Of a stretch of DNA of 64,000 nt, positions 10,005 through 23,282 are shown in pieces. The notes under the pieces are model-generated. The model was not told the DNA's origin, did not search any database, and worked only from the letters and a program-made list of their open reading frames with translations. This DNA comes from Rhytidiadelphus loreus. Lineage: Eukaryota > Streptophyta > Bryopsida > Hypnales > Hylocomiaceae. The DNA is taken from the NCBI GenBank assembly GCA_947034895.1, contig OX344764.1, forward strand, positions 42,761,348 through 42,825,347, in the 5' to 3' direction. Numbering within the stretch: the stretch's first letter is position 1; the number at the start of each line of letters is the position of its first letter. The position numbers and the translations under genes were made by a program.

Positions 10005-13000
10005 TTAGTGGCCACTACTACTAGAAGATTTGGAACTAGAACTATCATCAGAATCGGATGTCTCACCGTCTGATTCTCTAGCCATATCATCTACAAATAT
10101 CAGAACACGTGGATCTACATTGGGGCCCTTCACAAAAGGTTTAGGATCATGGATAACAAGCTGCAAAGCTATTGCCTCAGCATACACTAGCAACTCAAAA
10201 GACTTCGGTGGACTAGGGAAGAATGCAGGGTCTTCAAAGAACGGTCGATGGGTGGAAATCTTCACTTTTTTTGCTTGCCTACACACTCAAATGAGACCAC
10301 ACATAAGAAAAACGTACAAAGTGAAAAAAATGAAGGTCAAAATTCAGAAGCCCAGTGATAAACTTACTTACTGAATTTTGAGGTCTTCACAACCTGGCGG
10401 ATGGGCACCTCTTCATCATCGAGACTTGGTGGAGGGGCTCTAGATTGAACAGGTATTGTCTCAACAGTCGGCGTGGTGCCAATGAATGGAGCGAGAAGGG
10501 CATTGAAAATGGCCTTATCTGCTTCCAATGCCACGATATGACGACGAGTAGCCCGGCATGCATAGACAGTCACACCTGTAGATACAGAGATATGATTTAC
10601 TAGTGGAGCAACAGAATGCAAAATATTTTAACAGTTCAATGCTAAAACAATGAGTGCTGCCTAAGGGTGACCAAAAATTAGCATCAATAGTAATGACAAA
10701 GGAGAGAAATTGATCATACAAAAAAACAAGGTATGATTGGTCAAATGGTGAAGGATAACAAACCGGTAGATGCTGTGCAATCCAAAATGATGTCACCAGG
10801 TGAGGTAGTTGCCTAAACAAGCATTTTCATTGTGGAAATTGCCTTCTCCCGAGGACCCCGCCAAGGTGAGTTCCCATTCATGGCCACGTCATTGATACCA
10901 CTGAAATTTTGCAACATGTCATCCCGAGCCAAGTTCACGCCAGCTTCAACATGTTCCTCGGGACGGCTCTGGAAAGAAAACCTGCTCTTATACGGACCAT
11001 CTAAAACTTTGACGTATAGAGAAGCCATGAAGCACATAGTCTGCATGGGAAATCATTGAAAACGATTAGTATGTTAAAGCAGAGTACAGTATATGTTAAG
11101 GCACATGCAAGCTGTAAGGCAAGGGGAATTACCGTAGTAGAGTGGTCCGAGGCACATGTCAGATGGAGCCAATTCATGCCGTGCCATTCTTTCTGCAGTT
11201 TGAAACTGAATGACTTGCAATTTCCTAGCAAGTGGCTTTTGATATTGCGGCAAAATGGGTAGATGACAAGAAGAGCTCCAACATCATGAAGATAGCTCTC
11301 TGCAAAGTCAAAGATATCTCGGAGTCCATCCTCTGAGAACTGATTCCATTGGGGGATAGAGTTCGGAGGATCAGAGACTGTCGGGACCGGTTAACCCTCC
11401 GGGACATCCACCACAATCAAGTCTACCGTAGCCTGCCCAGTTACAACGCCATTGAAAAATCTCTCCTTGTCCTTGGCGTGCTGCATTCAAAAGATAAATC
11501 AGTAAAGAATACAAGTGATAGCGGATTAAAAGAAACTAAAAAGAACCTAGGAATAGGTGGATACATCGAAGCGCAATTGGATTGAATCAATATAGACAGA
11601 AACAAGATAGTAGTTACCTTTTCTAGCATAGAAACGATGTCAGTGAACGCGTCAGGTACAGGCCCTGCATCCGATGCAATAAGACTAGAAATGGATTCAT
11701 TAAGAATGCATTGATCCACACTAGGGAGCGCATCCAAGTCATAAACTTGCGGTGGAAGTCCATGCTTCAATTTCTCTTGCATCAGAGAAAAACTTGACGA
11801 GGTGTCCTTCATGGCCACATCACTTGTTGCTTGCTCTGAAGCGGCATCCTCAGCTTTCCTCTTCTTCCCCTTGCCCTTCTTTTCCTCTTTGGCCTTTTCA
11901 GCTTTGGCCTTCTCATCTTCTCTTGCTTTCCTCTTTGCTTCGTTCTCTTCATTCTTCTTCTTCATGGATTCCCATTTCTCCTCCTTCATCTTGTCAGATC
12001 TCTCTCTCCTCTTCAAGGCCTTCTCGTCTAAGCCACCAACTTCGTCATTCTCGATCACAACAACGGGGCTGTCTTTGATAGATTGAAACAGAGCCAACTC
12101 CTGAAGAGGGGTGAAGGCGCCATTGCAATCCAGATACCATACTCCAGATTGCAAGTGGGTAGTAGGCCAATTCTTCTCCTGAGATGGAGAGAACATGCAG
12201 TCAGGTGACCTAAGTTCAAGCCACGTGGCTAGAAAAGGTGGTAAGGCAGCCTTATTGATGGCCTTCTTTGCAAAAAGCTCATTTTTGAAATACCTGCCAA
12301 AACAACAATGAATACTCATTAATCAATAAGATATCTATATAAACCCACACACAAAAAAAAAATATGAAATGAAGACATCATATTACCTGTACATGACTCT
12401 CTTCACAACAGTAGAGGACCCCTTGAAATCCTTGAACTCCTGAGATTTCTTGAATCCTTCGGGTCCCTTGAACGCTCCAGCATAGGCATGGTCCCATATC
12501 CTCATCCGCCGACTCTCTAGATAATCCACAAGAGATTCTGGCTCTACTGCCACCTCTGCATTCAATGTAATATTGTCTACCCGAATGATAGACTCATACA
12601 TCTCCACGGCCGCATCTTCAATCTATGGAATGACAATTACATGATTAAACAACGAGGGAACCATATCCGATTCCCACTCTACCGAATAGATGACTAGAAT
12701 TGATTTAGAACTAGATCGAAAAAGACACTCAAGCAAACCAGAACTAACCGAGGTAATGATGTTTGCCTTGAATGGTAGACTTGAATACAAATGTGATTGC
12801 AGAAGAAACATACCGCGGCATACCAGCAGGCCTTGGAGAGGAAAGAGTTGATCTTATCATCGTTAGCTGGTCGAGGGGGGAATCTTCGAGCCTCTCGTGT
12901 TGGAGCAGAAGAATTCATCCATTTAAGCCACTTCACTTTGTGATGGGCACTGGCATTAGCGGTGGCAATCAGTTGAAGCTTGTCTAAGGTCAGCTCTTGG

Positions 13001-15928
13001 ACTGCATACATGCTCCAGTGCCTCTCAATCTGAAAAATAGACTAGAAATTAATTATCATTGAGGACATTGATAGAGCCATTGAAAAAATGACACTGTTGT
13101 AAAATCACTAGAATAACTAACTCTCAGAGGCACTTGAATTCAATCCTAGGACAGGAGGCAGTCACCAAAATCATCTGGAACTAGAGAGTGTGATCATACC
13201 TCTTCGAGCCATGCATCACCTAATGCCGGGTTTGCCACGGAAACAATTTTAGAAAGTTTCTTATAGAGCTTGTTTGTGGCGTCCTTGGTAGCAGTCCTCA
13301 TTGCTACTGCAACCCCCAAATCAGTCTTATCCTCTTCAATAGTATCCTCGTGATACTTTCGAACAGCTGCATCTGCAGCAGCCGCTATGTCTTGCTGAAA
13401 AATCAAGAGATATTTGTTAAATTGATATGATATGACAGAATGTTATTGAAGAATCCCAAAATTTAGAAAACTAAAAAGATGGATCATAATACATTGTGCA
13501 AACAAGTTACAACACACCTGAAATATGAAGCCAGTGAAGACCTCCAAAGGCATAGAGTACCACGTTTTTCGAGCATTCAACTGGCAGAACTTGACATCCT
13601 CAACACTTAGAAGTTCCTTGAATTTCTCAAGGGGCATGGACCCGTACTTGCGAACACAATAGAGTGTATGCACAAGGTTCGTTTTCACATGGGAATTTTC
13701 AGTGTGTCTGAGTGAAATATAATGGACATGAAATTAGTACACATGAAGTATACTAGAAAACATCAAATAACGGAATGAGAAGAAAATAAATGAATTTGAA
13801 TGGGATTCAAAGTCCCACTTATTAATGTCGTGCATGACCTGCATGGCTGCACCCACACGTCCCTTGGTTTTCAACAAAATTGTGTCCACAGAAATGTGCC
13901 ATACAGGATCAGTACTATGAAGTCGATTAATATGACTCATCCAGGCGATGCGCCTGTGGTTTCCGTCCCATAAAAACAATTTAGCATCCACCAAATGCTT
14001 GAGCTCCAAATGATTGTTCAGCTCTACATTGAAGTCATCATTGACCTTGTTCCAAATGGGTCCCCACTCCGACTTCTCTACATTAGTGAAAAACCCGGAC
14101 TCTCCTTGCTCATCTAACAGTGAAGCATAAAAGACTCGAGCTCCCTCGTCAAGTCGTCATAGCCGTGAATGAACTCCTGCTCAAGTTTGATTAGATCGCA
14201 GCTCAAAGTAGGTCTCACCATGGGCATGGGTACTAGACGGCATAGGGGGACCTTTCGACGAGTGAGACCATGAGGTAGGATCCGCAAACTAATAATGGTT
14301 GCCACATAGTCCATCTTCTGAGTTCTTCGAATGGCATCCTCTCCGCCCAATAGTGGACCTCCCACCACTCCATCTTCACTGGGCATAACTTTGACAGCAG
14401 TCTCCAAATCAACACTTGATGGAAGCTCCACCTCAGTCACCAATGTGGAGATGATCAGCTGCAACGGAGGATGCATTGTAGCTCCCAACAAAGACCCCTA
14501 AACAAATAACGAGAAAAAATCATTAGAAACAGAAATAGTAATGCGAAAGTGTGGATTGTAACAAGGAAAAACAATAATCGAACCATCCGACCCGTGTCTG
14601 TGTGTCCATCTCGGTGGCGAGAGGGCCGTCATCCCTCCCCTCACGCTGGACTGGATATCGAAAAAAATTGAATGGGGACCAGCCTGGCCACCCCACCTGA
14701 GCAGTCTCTGTGGCGAGATGGCCGTCCTCCCTCCCCACACGGTGGACCCTCAACCCAAAAATATTGAACGGGGAGCAGCCTGGCCATCCCACCTAGGCAG
14801 TCTTGGTGGCGAGAGGGCCGTCCTCCCTCCCCACACGGTGGACCCTCAATCCAAAAAAATTGAACGGGGAGCAGCCAGACCAACCTTACCTGAGCAGTCT
14901 CGGTGGCGAGAGGGCCGTCCTCCGTCCCTACACGGTGGACCCTCAACCAAATAAAATTGAATGGGGAGCAGCCAGACCAACCTTACCTGAGCAGTCTCGA
15001 TGGTGAGAGGGCCGTCCTCCCTACCCACACGATGGACCCTCAACCCCAAAAAATTGAACAGGGAGCAACCAGGCCACCCCACCTGAGTAGTCTCGGTGGC
15101 AAGATGGCCGTCCTCCCTCCCCTTGCAGTGGACCCTCAACCTAAAAAAATTGAACCGGAAGCAAGTTGGCCACCCTACCTGAGCAGTCTCGGTGGCGAGA
15201 TGGCCGTCCTCCCTCCCCACACGGTGGACCCTCAACCCAAAAAAATTGAACGGGGAGCAGCCTGGGCACCCCACCTGAGCAATCTCGGTGGCGAGAGGGC
15301 CGTCCTCCCTCCCCACACGGTGGACCCTCAACCAAATAAAATTGAATGGGGAGCAGCCAGACCAACCTTACCTGAGCAGTCTCGGTGGCGAGAGGGCCGT
15401 CCTCCCTCCCCTCGCGGTGCATTGGATACCGAAAAAAATTGAATGGGGAGTTGCCTCGCGAACCCTACCTGAGCGGTCTCGGTGGAGACAACACCATCCT
15501 CCCTCCCCTTGCGGTGGACTGGAAACCCCAAAAAATTGAATGGGGAGCTGCCTCGCGAACCCTACCTGAGCGGTCTCGGTGGAGACAACACCGTCCTCCC
15601 TTTCCTTGCGGTGGACTGGAAACCCAAAAAATTGAGTGGGGAGCAGGTGGTGAACCCTACCTGAGCGGTCTCAGTGGTGACAACACTGTCCTCCCTCCCT
15701 TGGAGGTGCAACGCAGACAAAGAAGAATGCATTGGGGAGATCCTTTCCAGTCTCGGTGGCGAGGGCACCATCCTCTCTCCCCTCGGGTTTGGAATGTAAA
15801 TCAAGGAACTTATTATGATTGAAAATGAGTGCAGTGCAAATTACCTTGATTGTATCTTGGGTTGCAACTGCTCCGTCCACTTCCGCTTGGGCTTGACGCA
15901 ACAAATCTCGTGCTCTCCTAGTCTCCAT
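10005..15928 (-). pseudogene. Multi-exon gene with beta-class (CcrM-type) amino-methyltransferase domain, inactivated
   Basis: Exons inferred on the reverse strand: 15928-15845, 14497-13819, 13707-13518, 13395-13200, 13030-12814, 12622-12387, 12293-11618, 11480-11133, 11040-10764, 10575-10368, 10278-10005. They have GT-AG borders and phases that mostly agree. The N-terminal two thirds is unrecognised, with a Lys/Glu helix-rich stretch at about 12030-11860. The C-terminal part has the motif order of beta-class N6-adenine/N4-cytosine DNA methyltransferases: a VSDPPNS block (motif IV, normally [DNS]PP[YFW]) in 11480-11133, then SPGDIILDCTASTG (SAM-binding motif I), spliced in phase to VTVYACRATRRHIVALE (motif II region). 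The tail is Ser/Asp-rich. Breaks: a frameshift near 14150, in-frame TAA at 11391-11393 and in-frame TAG at 10813-10815. Motif IV has N instead of an aromatic residue. I infer the fold from motifs and order only; substrate unknown. Confidence 0.65.
14605..15800 (-). repeat. 96-bp tandem array, about 13 copies, derived from an exon end
   Basis: Units repeat at 96 bp through the middle (core GGTGGCGAGAGGGCCGTCC at 14901, then every 96 bp to 15573), with irregular edge copies. On the gene strand each unit encodes DGPLATETAQ-like residues followed in many units by CAG|GTAAGG, a splice donor. Exon 1 of the methyltransferase-like gene ends VDGAVATQDTIK|GTAATT, so the array looks like repeated duplication of the exon 1 end with its donor. 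Because 96 is a multiple of three, reading frames stay open through the units (for example 15331-14846). Plus-strand ORFs here are by-products. Confidence 0.8.
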
Positions 15929-16209
15929 GACGCCAATTTGAGAAAGCTCCAACCACGTTTTTGACTCCACGAGAAACAAGGGCGAGCACAAACTTCACTT
16001 AGTCGAATTTGAACTGCTTGCTTGTCCGTCGAGTAGGCGGAACTCACGCCTATTACTTGGCACGAGTCCAATAATACATATCCCGGTCTACTGATGTTTC
16101 CAAGGGTATATGGGTTTATGCTCTCTATTTTTATTATATTATCTCCGACGTTACAAAGTTCACAGATCTCCAACCTCAGCAATAAAACTAAATTATTTGG
16201 ACCAAGCAT

Positions 16210-17355
16210 TTCTTTTTTGCCCGTGTTCTGTGTAAGGACGACAATTTACCAATAATATTTTAATCTAAATCATGAAAAACGATTTCGAATCCTTGTATGC
16301 TATATATAATCCATTATGTGTATAGATTATATAGACTATGTGAATACAGTGATTAATCATTGGATGCTTTAGAAATTATGTGTGGCATCAGAGATCTTGT
16401 AATATCAGTATTAGAACATCTAGAGACCCCAATGAACATCATTTTTCCCATACGGCTACATGCAATGCTACGCCCATACCTCTTTCTCACATAACTGCAA
16501 GCTCATATTGCAAATGGAAGTGGGATCATATAAGGTACTTCAATGTTGCTATTGGTCGCTTGGTGCGTGTCTTCATCTTGTGTTCTTCGTGAATAATGAG
16601 ATGTGGAATTTGACTGCACGTAGGAATCTACTATATTATTTCCTCCCGTCCTTTGCAAGGATTCTACTTCTTCTACTATAGTAGATGATATCACTCTTCG
16701 ATTTTGCCTCCCTCTCTCCACGACGCGTGCCATTCTTGATCTATTCAACTCCTTCGGACTACTGAATAATAGCTTACGTTTCTTTCGCTTCACACTCTGA
16801 CTACTACATGAAAGACCATTTAAGGGCTTATTCGTTAATTTGAGACAAGTTGGGGTCTCATTTTAATGCATTCTATATTTAGAAAGAAATAAGTATTCAA
16901 TAAATTGAGACTCTTCAATAAATTAAGACTTCAAAATGTTAAAATATTTTTTTATAGATTTTTCTAGTTCTAGAAAAAGTATCTCCAACCAACAATTCAC
17001 TATTTCATTCCTTAATTTATTCATTAATATCTATATACAATAGACCATGAACTTATAAATTGAAACATTTCTTTAAATTGAGACTACCTTTAATCCCAAA
17101 AAATCATCCCCATACTTCTCACACCAAACTTTTTAAATGAAAGACTTCAACCAAATACAAATTGAAGGCACAAGTAAATGTAATATATAGAAAAGCTATA
17201 AGAAAGGGGAAATATTTTCTATTAATAGCAATAAAAATGTTACATATCTGTCACATCATTATAGAAACAATCAAAGAAACAACTACAAACACTAAAATGT
17301 AAAACCACATGGAACTTCACTTCCTAAAATAAGAAACCACCAACAGACCTACAAA
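16210..17355. other. AT-rich gene-free stretch
   Basis: Strongly AT-rich with recurrent AATAAATTGAGACT / TTAATTTGAGACAAG words, which may be remnants of a small DNA transposon. No supportable gene. It includes the 3' side of the DUF7869-like gene. Confidence 0.45.
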
Positions 17356-19632
17356 CTATTCCTCGCCTTCCATGGAAGACACTTCGTTCTCCGAATTAGA
17401 GTTAAAGGCCGTCAGGGATGATTTGATGATGTTCATTTGCATCTTCGGAATTGTAACTTTTGTAATAACTTGAGGTTGATCTTCAGCCCCCCTTCTTCTA
17501 CGTGGCTTGAAAGTTGTCATGATACAGTCTGTGTTGGACCAGCACGGAGGGATTACACGATCCTCGCGCCACACATTCCCAGCTTTAGTGTCCCATCCAG
17601 CATACGTATCCATATTGATGTGACGACTTGAAGCAGGCGTCCAATACTGGATTTGGATCAAATGAACATGTCCGGGATCTGGATTTGGATTTGTAAGAGC
17701 CCTCGCAAGCCAAAATGGTTTTGGGTCGTCATCTGCGGGGCGCACTGCAACAAAATAACCTGCAAACACATCACGATCAACACGAAATGAAGGACGTGGG
17801 CGGTCACGCCTACGTCCAATGAAAGGTGCAACCCGTGCAAACTCTTCACATATTGTACCATCTCTCTGCATTTGGTCTTCCGGTTCATTAGTGATCCTAG
17901 AAGCTGGCCAAAATCCATCTTGTAATGTCTCACGCACCTGTAGAGGGGCATCTAGGGCAGATCTCACACCTTTCCAGTAACTTTTTATAGGGTCAATCTT
18001 CCTCCTGAACTCTACAGATCGGTCGTCGTCTGACATTGCACTCCAATGAGCAATAAAACCATTCAAACCCTTTTTGATCTCAGGCAGTGCTTTCATATGT
18101 TGTGGAGGCAACGGGAGCGGACTACCGCTTGGTACTAGGGGACGCCCGTCTTCAGTCTCTGACCACAAGCGAATCCCTTTCTTGTGCAGTGGTAGCCAAT
18201 CCTTGTCGGTACAAAGATATTTATACTCCATAATCGGCCAACCACTAGAATCCATGTGGAACTTGAACTGCTGGCCCGAGGAATGACCTTCTAAAAAATC
18301 CCCACCTGTTCCCAAGTACCCGTGCACAAATCTTTTGAAGTCAGGGACTTCCTCGATGAGATGAGGAATTACCGGGTGGGATTCACAGTCCATGAAGGAC
18401 TTCATGAGTCTTGGAAGTGTCTGGTAATCATTGGTCTTCAACATGTTGCTCCATCGACCAAACAAAGCATCAATGTCTTCATATGTGTGTCCAACTATAA
18501 GGAAGTTGATGTATATCTCGCGGAAAATGCCTTTGAATACAAGTAGAGAGCAAAAAGCAAAAACCCATCGGTTCTTGTTATCTCCTGATGCATTGTCCAA
18601 TTGCAAAGTCAATATAGGCGGTAGGGGCTGAGCGGGAATAGGTTCTTGTGGAGGAACGAGGGAGTCCAAGCAAATTCCCCAGCCTGTTAGCACAGCCTTG
18701 GTTAACATGGATTGGTCATCATCCTTAGAAAATAAGATCCTTGATGTATTTTTGGGCGGTCCCTCAAGATCACGCAACAATCTAGCAATGGAGCCAATGG
18801 TGTGATTGGAGTCTGTTGGAAAAATGTCTAATCCATAGTGCGCATACCGAATGTCACCATGACCATGAGCAATCATACCGGTCACAGCAATAGGCATTTT
18901 CATGAAAGAATCCGTCACTTTAGTCTTGTGAGAAAAGTGAGGAGAAGCAGTCTTGGAGTGACCCATTTTATCATGGATGATGCAGAGCATCCTCTCAGGA
19001 TACATCACGGAATACTCTCTATTTCTGTAATAGAGTTCCCGATGTGCCTTCTGCCCTGAAAGGTGTGTGGTCAAAATTCTCTCCCATTTGTCTTGCGCAG
19101 TAGATAGAGGAGTACAAGCACCCTTCAACTGCCTATATGTATCGCACATACCACACCTCAAAAAAGTATCTCCTCGTGCCTTTGGAGCAAACTCAGGGAA
19201 AGACGCACGACGAATGTTACTCAATCCACTAGAAGAAATCGGTGACAAATTAAACACAGCATTTGCCTCATTGATTTTTGGTAATTGATCACTCCAACGG
19301 AAGGTTGATGGCAATACCATTGCAGGGACTCTTTCCCCAGATGCTAAAGTTCTTGTCTTGTGCAGCATTGCTTCAGCTTCACCTACAATCAGCATTCGAA
19401 GTGTGGCAGTAGCTTGTACAGTTTGCGTGCATGGTTTTTTCAACCCCAAATTCCCATGGGCTTTAGCTTGCATCCCAGATTTGGCCTTCTCTTTGTACCT
19501 GTAGAATGTAGCTTTCGAAATCCCATGTATTGTCTACCAAGCAGTGGGACACACTTCAAAGTTCTTCAAGGTAATCCAATCCTTCCCATCCTGGTCCTTG
19601 TGCATTTGTCGATGAACTTCAAGAAGGCACTT
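17356..19632 (-). pseudogene. DUF7869-like DDE-type transposase gene, truncated and with a stop
   Basis: A 705-codon frame (19473-17356) that continues upstream in frame to 19632 past an in-frame TAG at 19534-19536. Recognisable blocks: YRNREYSVMYPERMLCIIHD, then IHDKMGHSKT, QLDNASGDNKNRWVFAF and VGHTYEDIDALFGRWS. These resemble the acidic motifs of the DUF7869 family of transposase-like proteins (RNase H-type fold), which is common in TE-rich genomes. The C-terminal part is basic (KPRRRRG). The upstream N-terminal sequence, with TIHGISKATFYRYK, is cut at 19633, where the CACTA terminus begins, so the missing N-terminus should lie at the other end of the CACTA element. Two lesions make it a pseudogene. 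Family assignment is from memory of motifs. Confidence 0.7.
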
Positions 19633-19639
19633 CACTACA

Positions 19640-20513
19640 AGAAATGAGCCCCTTTTGTGACTGGGCAAGGGTGACTGCATGTCCGGTTTGACTGGAGAAT
19701 GACTGCTACCTCCATAATAGCACCAAAATTGAAATGGCCCCAATGCGCCAATTGCGCGGCAGTCGTCACTGCGACTACGAGATGAACTGTAAATGACGGG
19801 AGAGCTTCATCCACCGTTCTCAGTTGGAAGCGCAAACGACCTTTTCATTGGTTTCCCGGGGTATCCAACGTGGAAGACTCAGTCACGCATAATGACTGCG
19901 CAGTTTTATACTGTAACTACTTTGAACTTGAGAATGACTTGCAAATGACTTCTAGGGAAACCCAATGACTTCAAACTGACTCTTCGTGATCCTGACGTGG
20001 AAAGTGCTATGCTGATGTGGACGGGTGTATGGCACGCCTTCCTGGGCCGCGACTGCATCAAATGAAGACTGACTTCAGAAGTCAAATTCCAGTAGTGCCC
20101 AGTTAGGCTTTGCAAGAGTGGGCATTATGATGCGACTACATCATCACTTCGTCATGACTTGCAAAACACAAAGGGCCGTTTTCAAAATTGCTATGGGCAG
20201 ACCTCTACCCGCTTGGCCAAAACTTTCCTGTGCAGTCTTCGGCTGCCATTACATGTAGTACAGAACGAGGGAGTGCGTTGATTCTTACAAAGAGGAGAAT
20301 ATATACAAGCTTTGGCAACAACTTTTTACGTTATGTACTGATAGTTAAAAATGGACTTTGTGTGAGGTAAATTAGGGCATGGTATATCAATTACAAAAGC
20401 CAAGTGTAGCGTTCACAGTGGCAGTCATGCAAGTACGTGAAGGACATGCCTACGACTGTAGAATGACTACACTACTGTGCCTTCAAGTCATGAAAAAATG
20501 ATGGATGGCTGAG
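19640..20513. repeat. CACTA subterminal region with scattered AGTCA/TGACT words
   Basis: More than 20 short TGACT/AGTCA-containing words in both orientations between the terminus and the 3' end of the TNP2 gene (for example GAATGACTTGCAAATGACTT). The same words recur at 47.7-49.1, 53.5-53.6, 56.0-56.1 and 59.2-59.3 kb, all in CACTA-derived DNA. In En/Spm such subterminal motifs bind the TnpA-type protein; the equivalent role here is inferred. Confidence 0.5.
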
Positions 20514-23106
20514 CTAGTACTCCTCTAGTGCTAATAGGTTCTCTTGCACTGACAACTCGATGGCTCCAACCAGATTGACTATCTGCGATGGAACGGGAAG
20601 CCTTTGCGGAGCACTCATGCCTGCGGTCTCTGTAGTAGTGCTAATGAAGGCGTCCGTTGTGTCTACTACTTGGCGTCGTGCTCTTGCCTCCGCGCGAAGT
20701 ACAACTTTCCAACCAGGTCTTCCTTCAACATCTAAAAAAAAAACTTGTGTCACTTGGCTAGGAAAAATGAAGGGGTCCGCCATGCGAGGCAATTTGTGAC
20801 GGAAGTTCACAACAAGGAAACCGGAGTTGTCTTTAGTGTAAGTGGGATTTCCACGGTTGTCTTCTGTCTTCACCCACTCACACCGCAATAGAATGATCTT
20901 TGTATGTAGTGCACCGTAATCCAACTCCAATATATCCTTCAAGACTCCAACAGAGTTCACTACTGCTTCACCTTCATTGTCTGATGGCAATTGGAAACTA
21001 CAAGTAACCCCGCTATTGTAACTTAATAACTGTGTCGTTGTAGCATCCTCTACTCGGAAGTGGTTTCCAAATGCAGTGATACGTGTGTAGCACGTGGCTC
21101 TTTGTGAAGGCTTCTTGCTGAGGAGCAAGCAATCCATGTTCTCAGAGTTTGTCAAGTCCAAATCGGAATCCCTCACAGTACTCTGAATCCAATCTGCCAG
21201 TGCCGGTGTGTTGGGATTTTTTGCTTCTTCGATGGCCCACTTCCTGTGCACAACCAAAGAGCTTCAGGGTTTATTGCTTATAAGAAAAAGATGGCTGCTG
21301 TTTTGTATTTGCGTGAAGGTGACTTCAAAATGACTCAAATTCTGTCATCCTCAAGTTGTCTTACAGTCATTTAATAAAAGTCACAGGCAACATATGACTG
21401 CAATACATCTTGTGTGCTAATATGTAGCCGGCCTTCAGCATGGCTTCCAAGAGGTGAAGGAAGATTACCAATTCACCAACTGTATACAGAAACGCATGAC
21501 ATGTACAAGCCCTAAAGAAAAACTCACGCATGAAAATCTTGCATACTAGAAACATTCGCCAACACATACTGATGTGCTACATCACGGAGTTTTGGGCTCA
21601 TCATGTATGGCTTGCCAGCGCCTTGGAGAACCTCCTCAACATCTCCGTACTCTTCATCCTCGTCCCATATACGTCTTTGGGTGGCCTCGAATCCATGGAG
21701 GTACTCCATGACGAAATCGATGCATTCGTCTTTTAAATATCCCTCTGCCATGCACGCCTCAGGCCGTGCCATATTCCGGACGTGGTTCTTTAGCACTTTC
21801 AAGTACCGCTCTACTGGATACATCCATCGAGCACTCACCGGGCCGCACAGATCCAACTCCTTTGCTAGATGGTAGGGAAGGTGCGTCATTATGTCGAAGA
21901 AAGAAGGTGGAAACTCGATCTCCAACAACGCCATACTTTCCTCCACATCGCGTTTTAGTGATGGAAAGTCAACCGGATTGTAAGCCTTCGTGCACAAACG
22001 TCTGAATACCTTGCACATCCTTATGACCGCCAAGCGAGGACCGGGAGCCATGAGCCCTCGAAGTGCTAGTGGCATGACTTGCTGCATCATCACGTGGTAA
22101 TCATGCAATTTCATACCTCCAAAGTTCTTCTTCCTAATGCACTTCCCCAAGTTTGAAGAGTACCCGCTTGGCATCTTCAACGACTCGATGCACTTGGAAA
22201 ACTTTTCGAACTCCTCTTCGCTCATAACATATGATGCACGCGGCTTGACCATCTTCCCGAGTTTACGTGGATGCGGGGTCAACCACAGATGCGGCCTCAC
22301 GTTCCGCCTCTGTAGGTCTCTTCTCACTTTCACGGTGTTCTTCTTTCCAGTAATGGTTTTCAAAAAGTTTTTGGCCAGGTTCAGTTCACAATGCATCACG
22401 TCCAACAAGTGGCGAATGAAGAGATGCTGGGAGTACATATATAACACATTGGACGAATTAGCACTACTACATATATAACGCCATGGAAAAAAACCAATAT
22501 GATAACCGAACTTCCTAGAACCTGTGTACGAAGCGACTGCGAGCGGCAAAAACTTGACAAATTGTAAATGAAGTCCAATCAGAGCATATACGTAGAGTCC
22601 CTTCTCGACGGCTATCAGATAGTACTCAACAATCACGATTGGAACTCGGGCGCTACTGGATGTTGACTAAGACACGACTAGCAGTTGGCCAGGAGTCATT
22701 GTTTAGTCAACTTTTAGTAGTCCAAGGAATGGATAGTCACTCTTACCTTTCAATATGGCAGTTTGAAAAGAGAGCTCAGGCGCTTCACACCATGCACTTT
22801 AGAGGGGTCCCCGGCAGCACCCGGAATATTTCCAGCTGCTTTCCATGCCTCATATTCCTGTGCGTGCTGAAGTTGCTCCTCCACTGTCACTTCCCGTGGT
22901 TTGGGACGGTCTTCTATATTGCCGTTGAAGTGGTCCTTCATTTCATCAGACCTGTAGGGATGCGTTTCCGGCAGCCATTGTCGAGTACCGCCATATGTTT
23001 GCTTACTAAGCTCTCTGGAATGCTCAGCACCTAAGTCTTCACCACACCACGGACAAGCTACATACCCTTGGTGGGAGAATCCACCCACGGTGCCATACCC
23101 CGGGAA
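20514..23106 (-). pseudogene. CACTA TNP2 transposase, 3' half (TNP2 end, DUF4218, DUF4216)
   Basis: Continuation of the gene at 46131-47640 after the hAT insertion. Exons: 23106-22747 (HDFPGYG, then a zinc-knuckle-like YVACPWCGEDL), 22430-21533 (HLLDVMHCELNLAKNFL; DUF4218-like, including PVERYLKVLKNHVRN) and 21243-20514 (DUF4216-like: a RCEWVKTEDN block, then NFRHKLPRMADPFIFPSQV). Splice phases agree at the three borders. An in-frame TGA at 22750-22752 falls where the family has Trp in LPYWK. Together with the 23-kb insertion this gene cannot make a full transposase. TNP2 is the DDE-type catalytic protein of CACTA elements. Confidence 0.85.
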
Positions 23107-23114
23107 GTCGTGAA
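23107..23114. repeat. Left 8-bp target-site duplication of the giant hAT (GTCGTGAA)
   Basis: GTCGTGAA lies immediately before the CAGGG terminus and is repeated exactly at 46123-46130. Removing the element plus one copy restores an uninterrupted TNP2 frame (TIHD then FPGYG). Confidence 0.95.
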
Positions 23115-23200
23115 CAGGGTTGTTCGCTGCGACAGCGCGACACCGCGACAGACAGACGTCGCGCGACGTCTAGTAGAGCCCGCGCGACGTCACGAAAAGT
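23115..23200. repeat. Giant hAT left terminus with CGCGACGTC motifs
   Basis: Terminus CAGGGTTGTTCGCTGCGAC followed by several CGCGAC words and GACGTCGCGCGACGTC near 23156. The right end (46015-46122) carries related CGCGACGTC words, forming subterminal motifs distinct from the ACCCGCAGTCGCC arrays. Confidence 0.85.
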
Positions 23201-23282
23201 CAAATTTACCTTTGACTTTACAGGAAATTACCCCCCTCCATGTGGATGCCACATGGCATCCACTTGGCAAACTGGAGGGTGC

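Noticed and set aside
14718..15822. Plus-strand ORFs of 78-179 codons across the 96-bp array
   Set aside because: They are produced by the repeat, whose period is a multiple of three. The exon-like content and splice donors are on the reverse strand.
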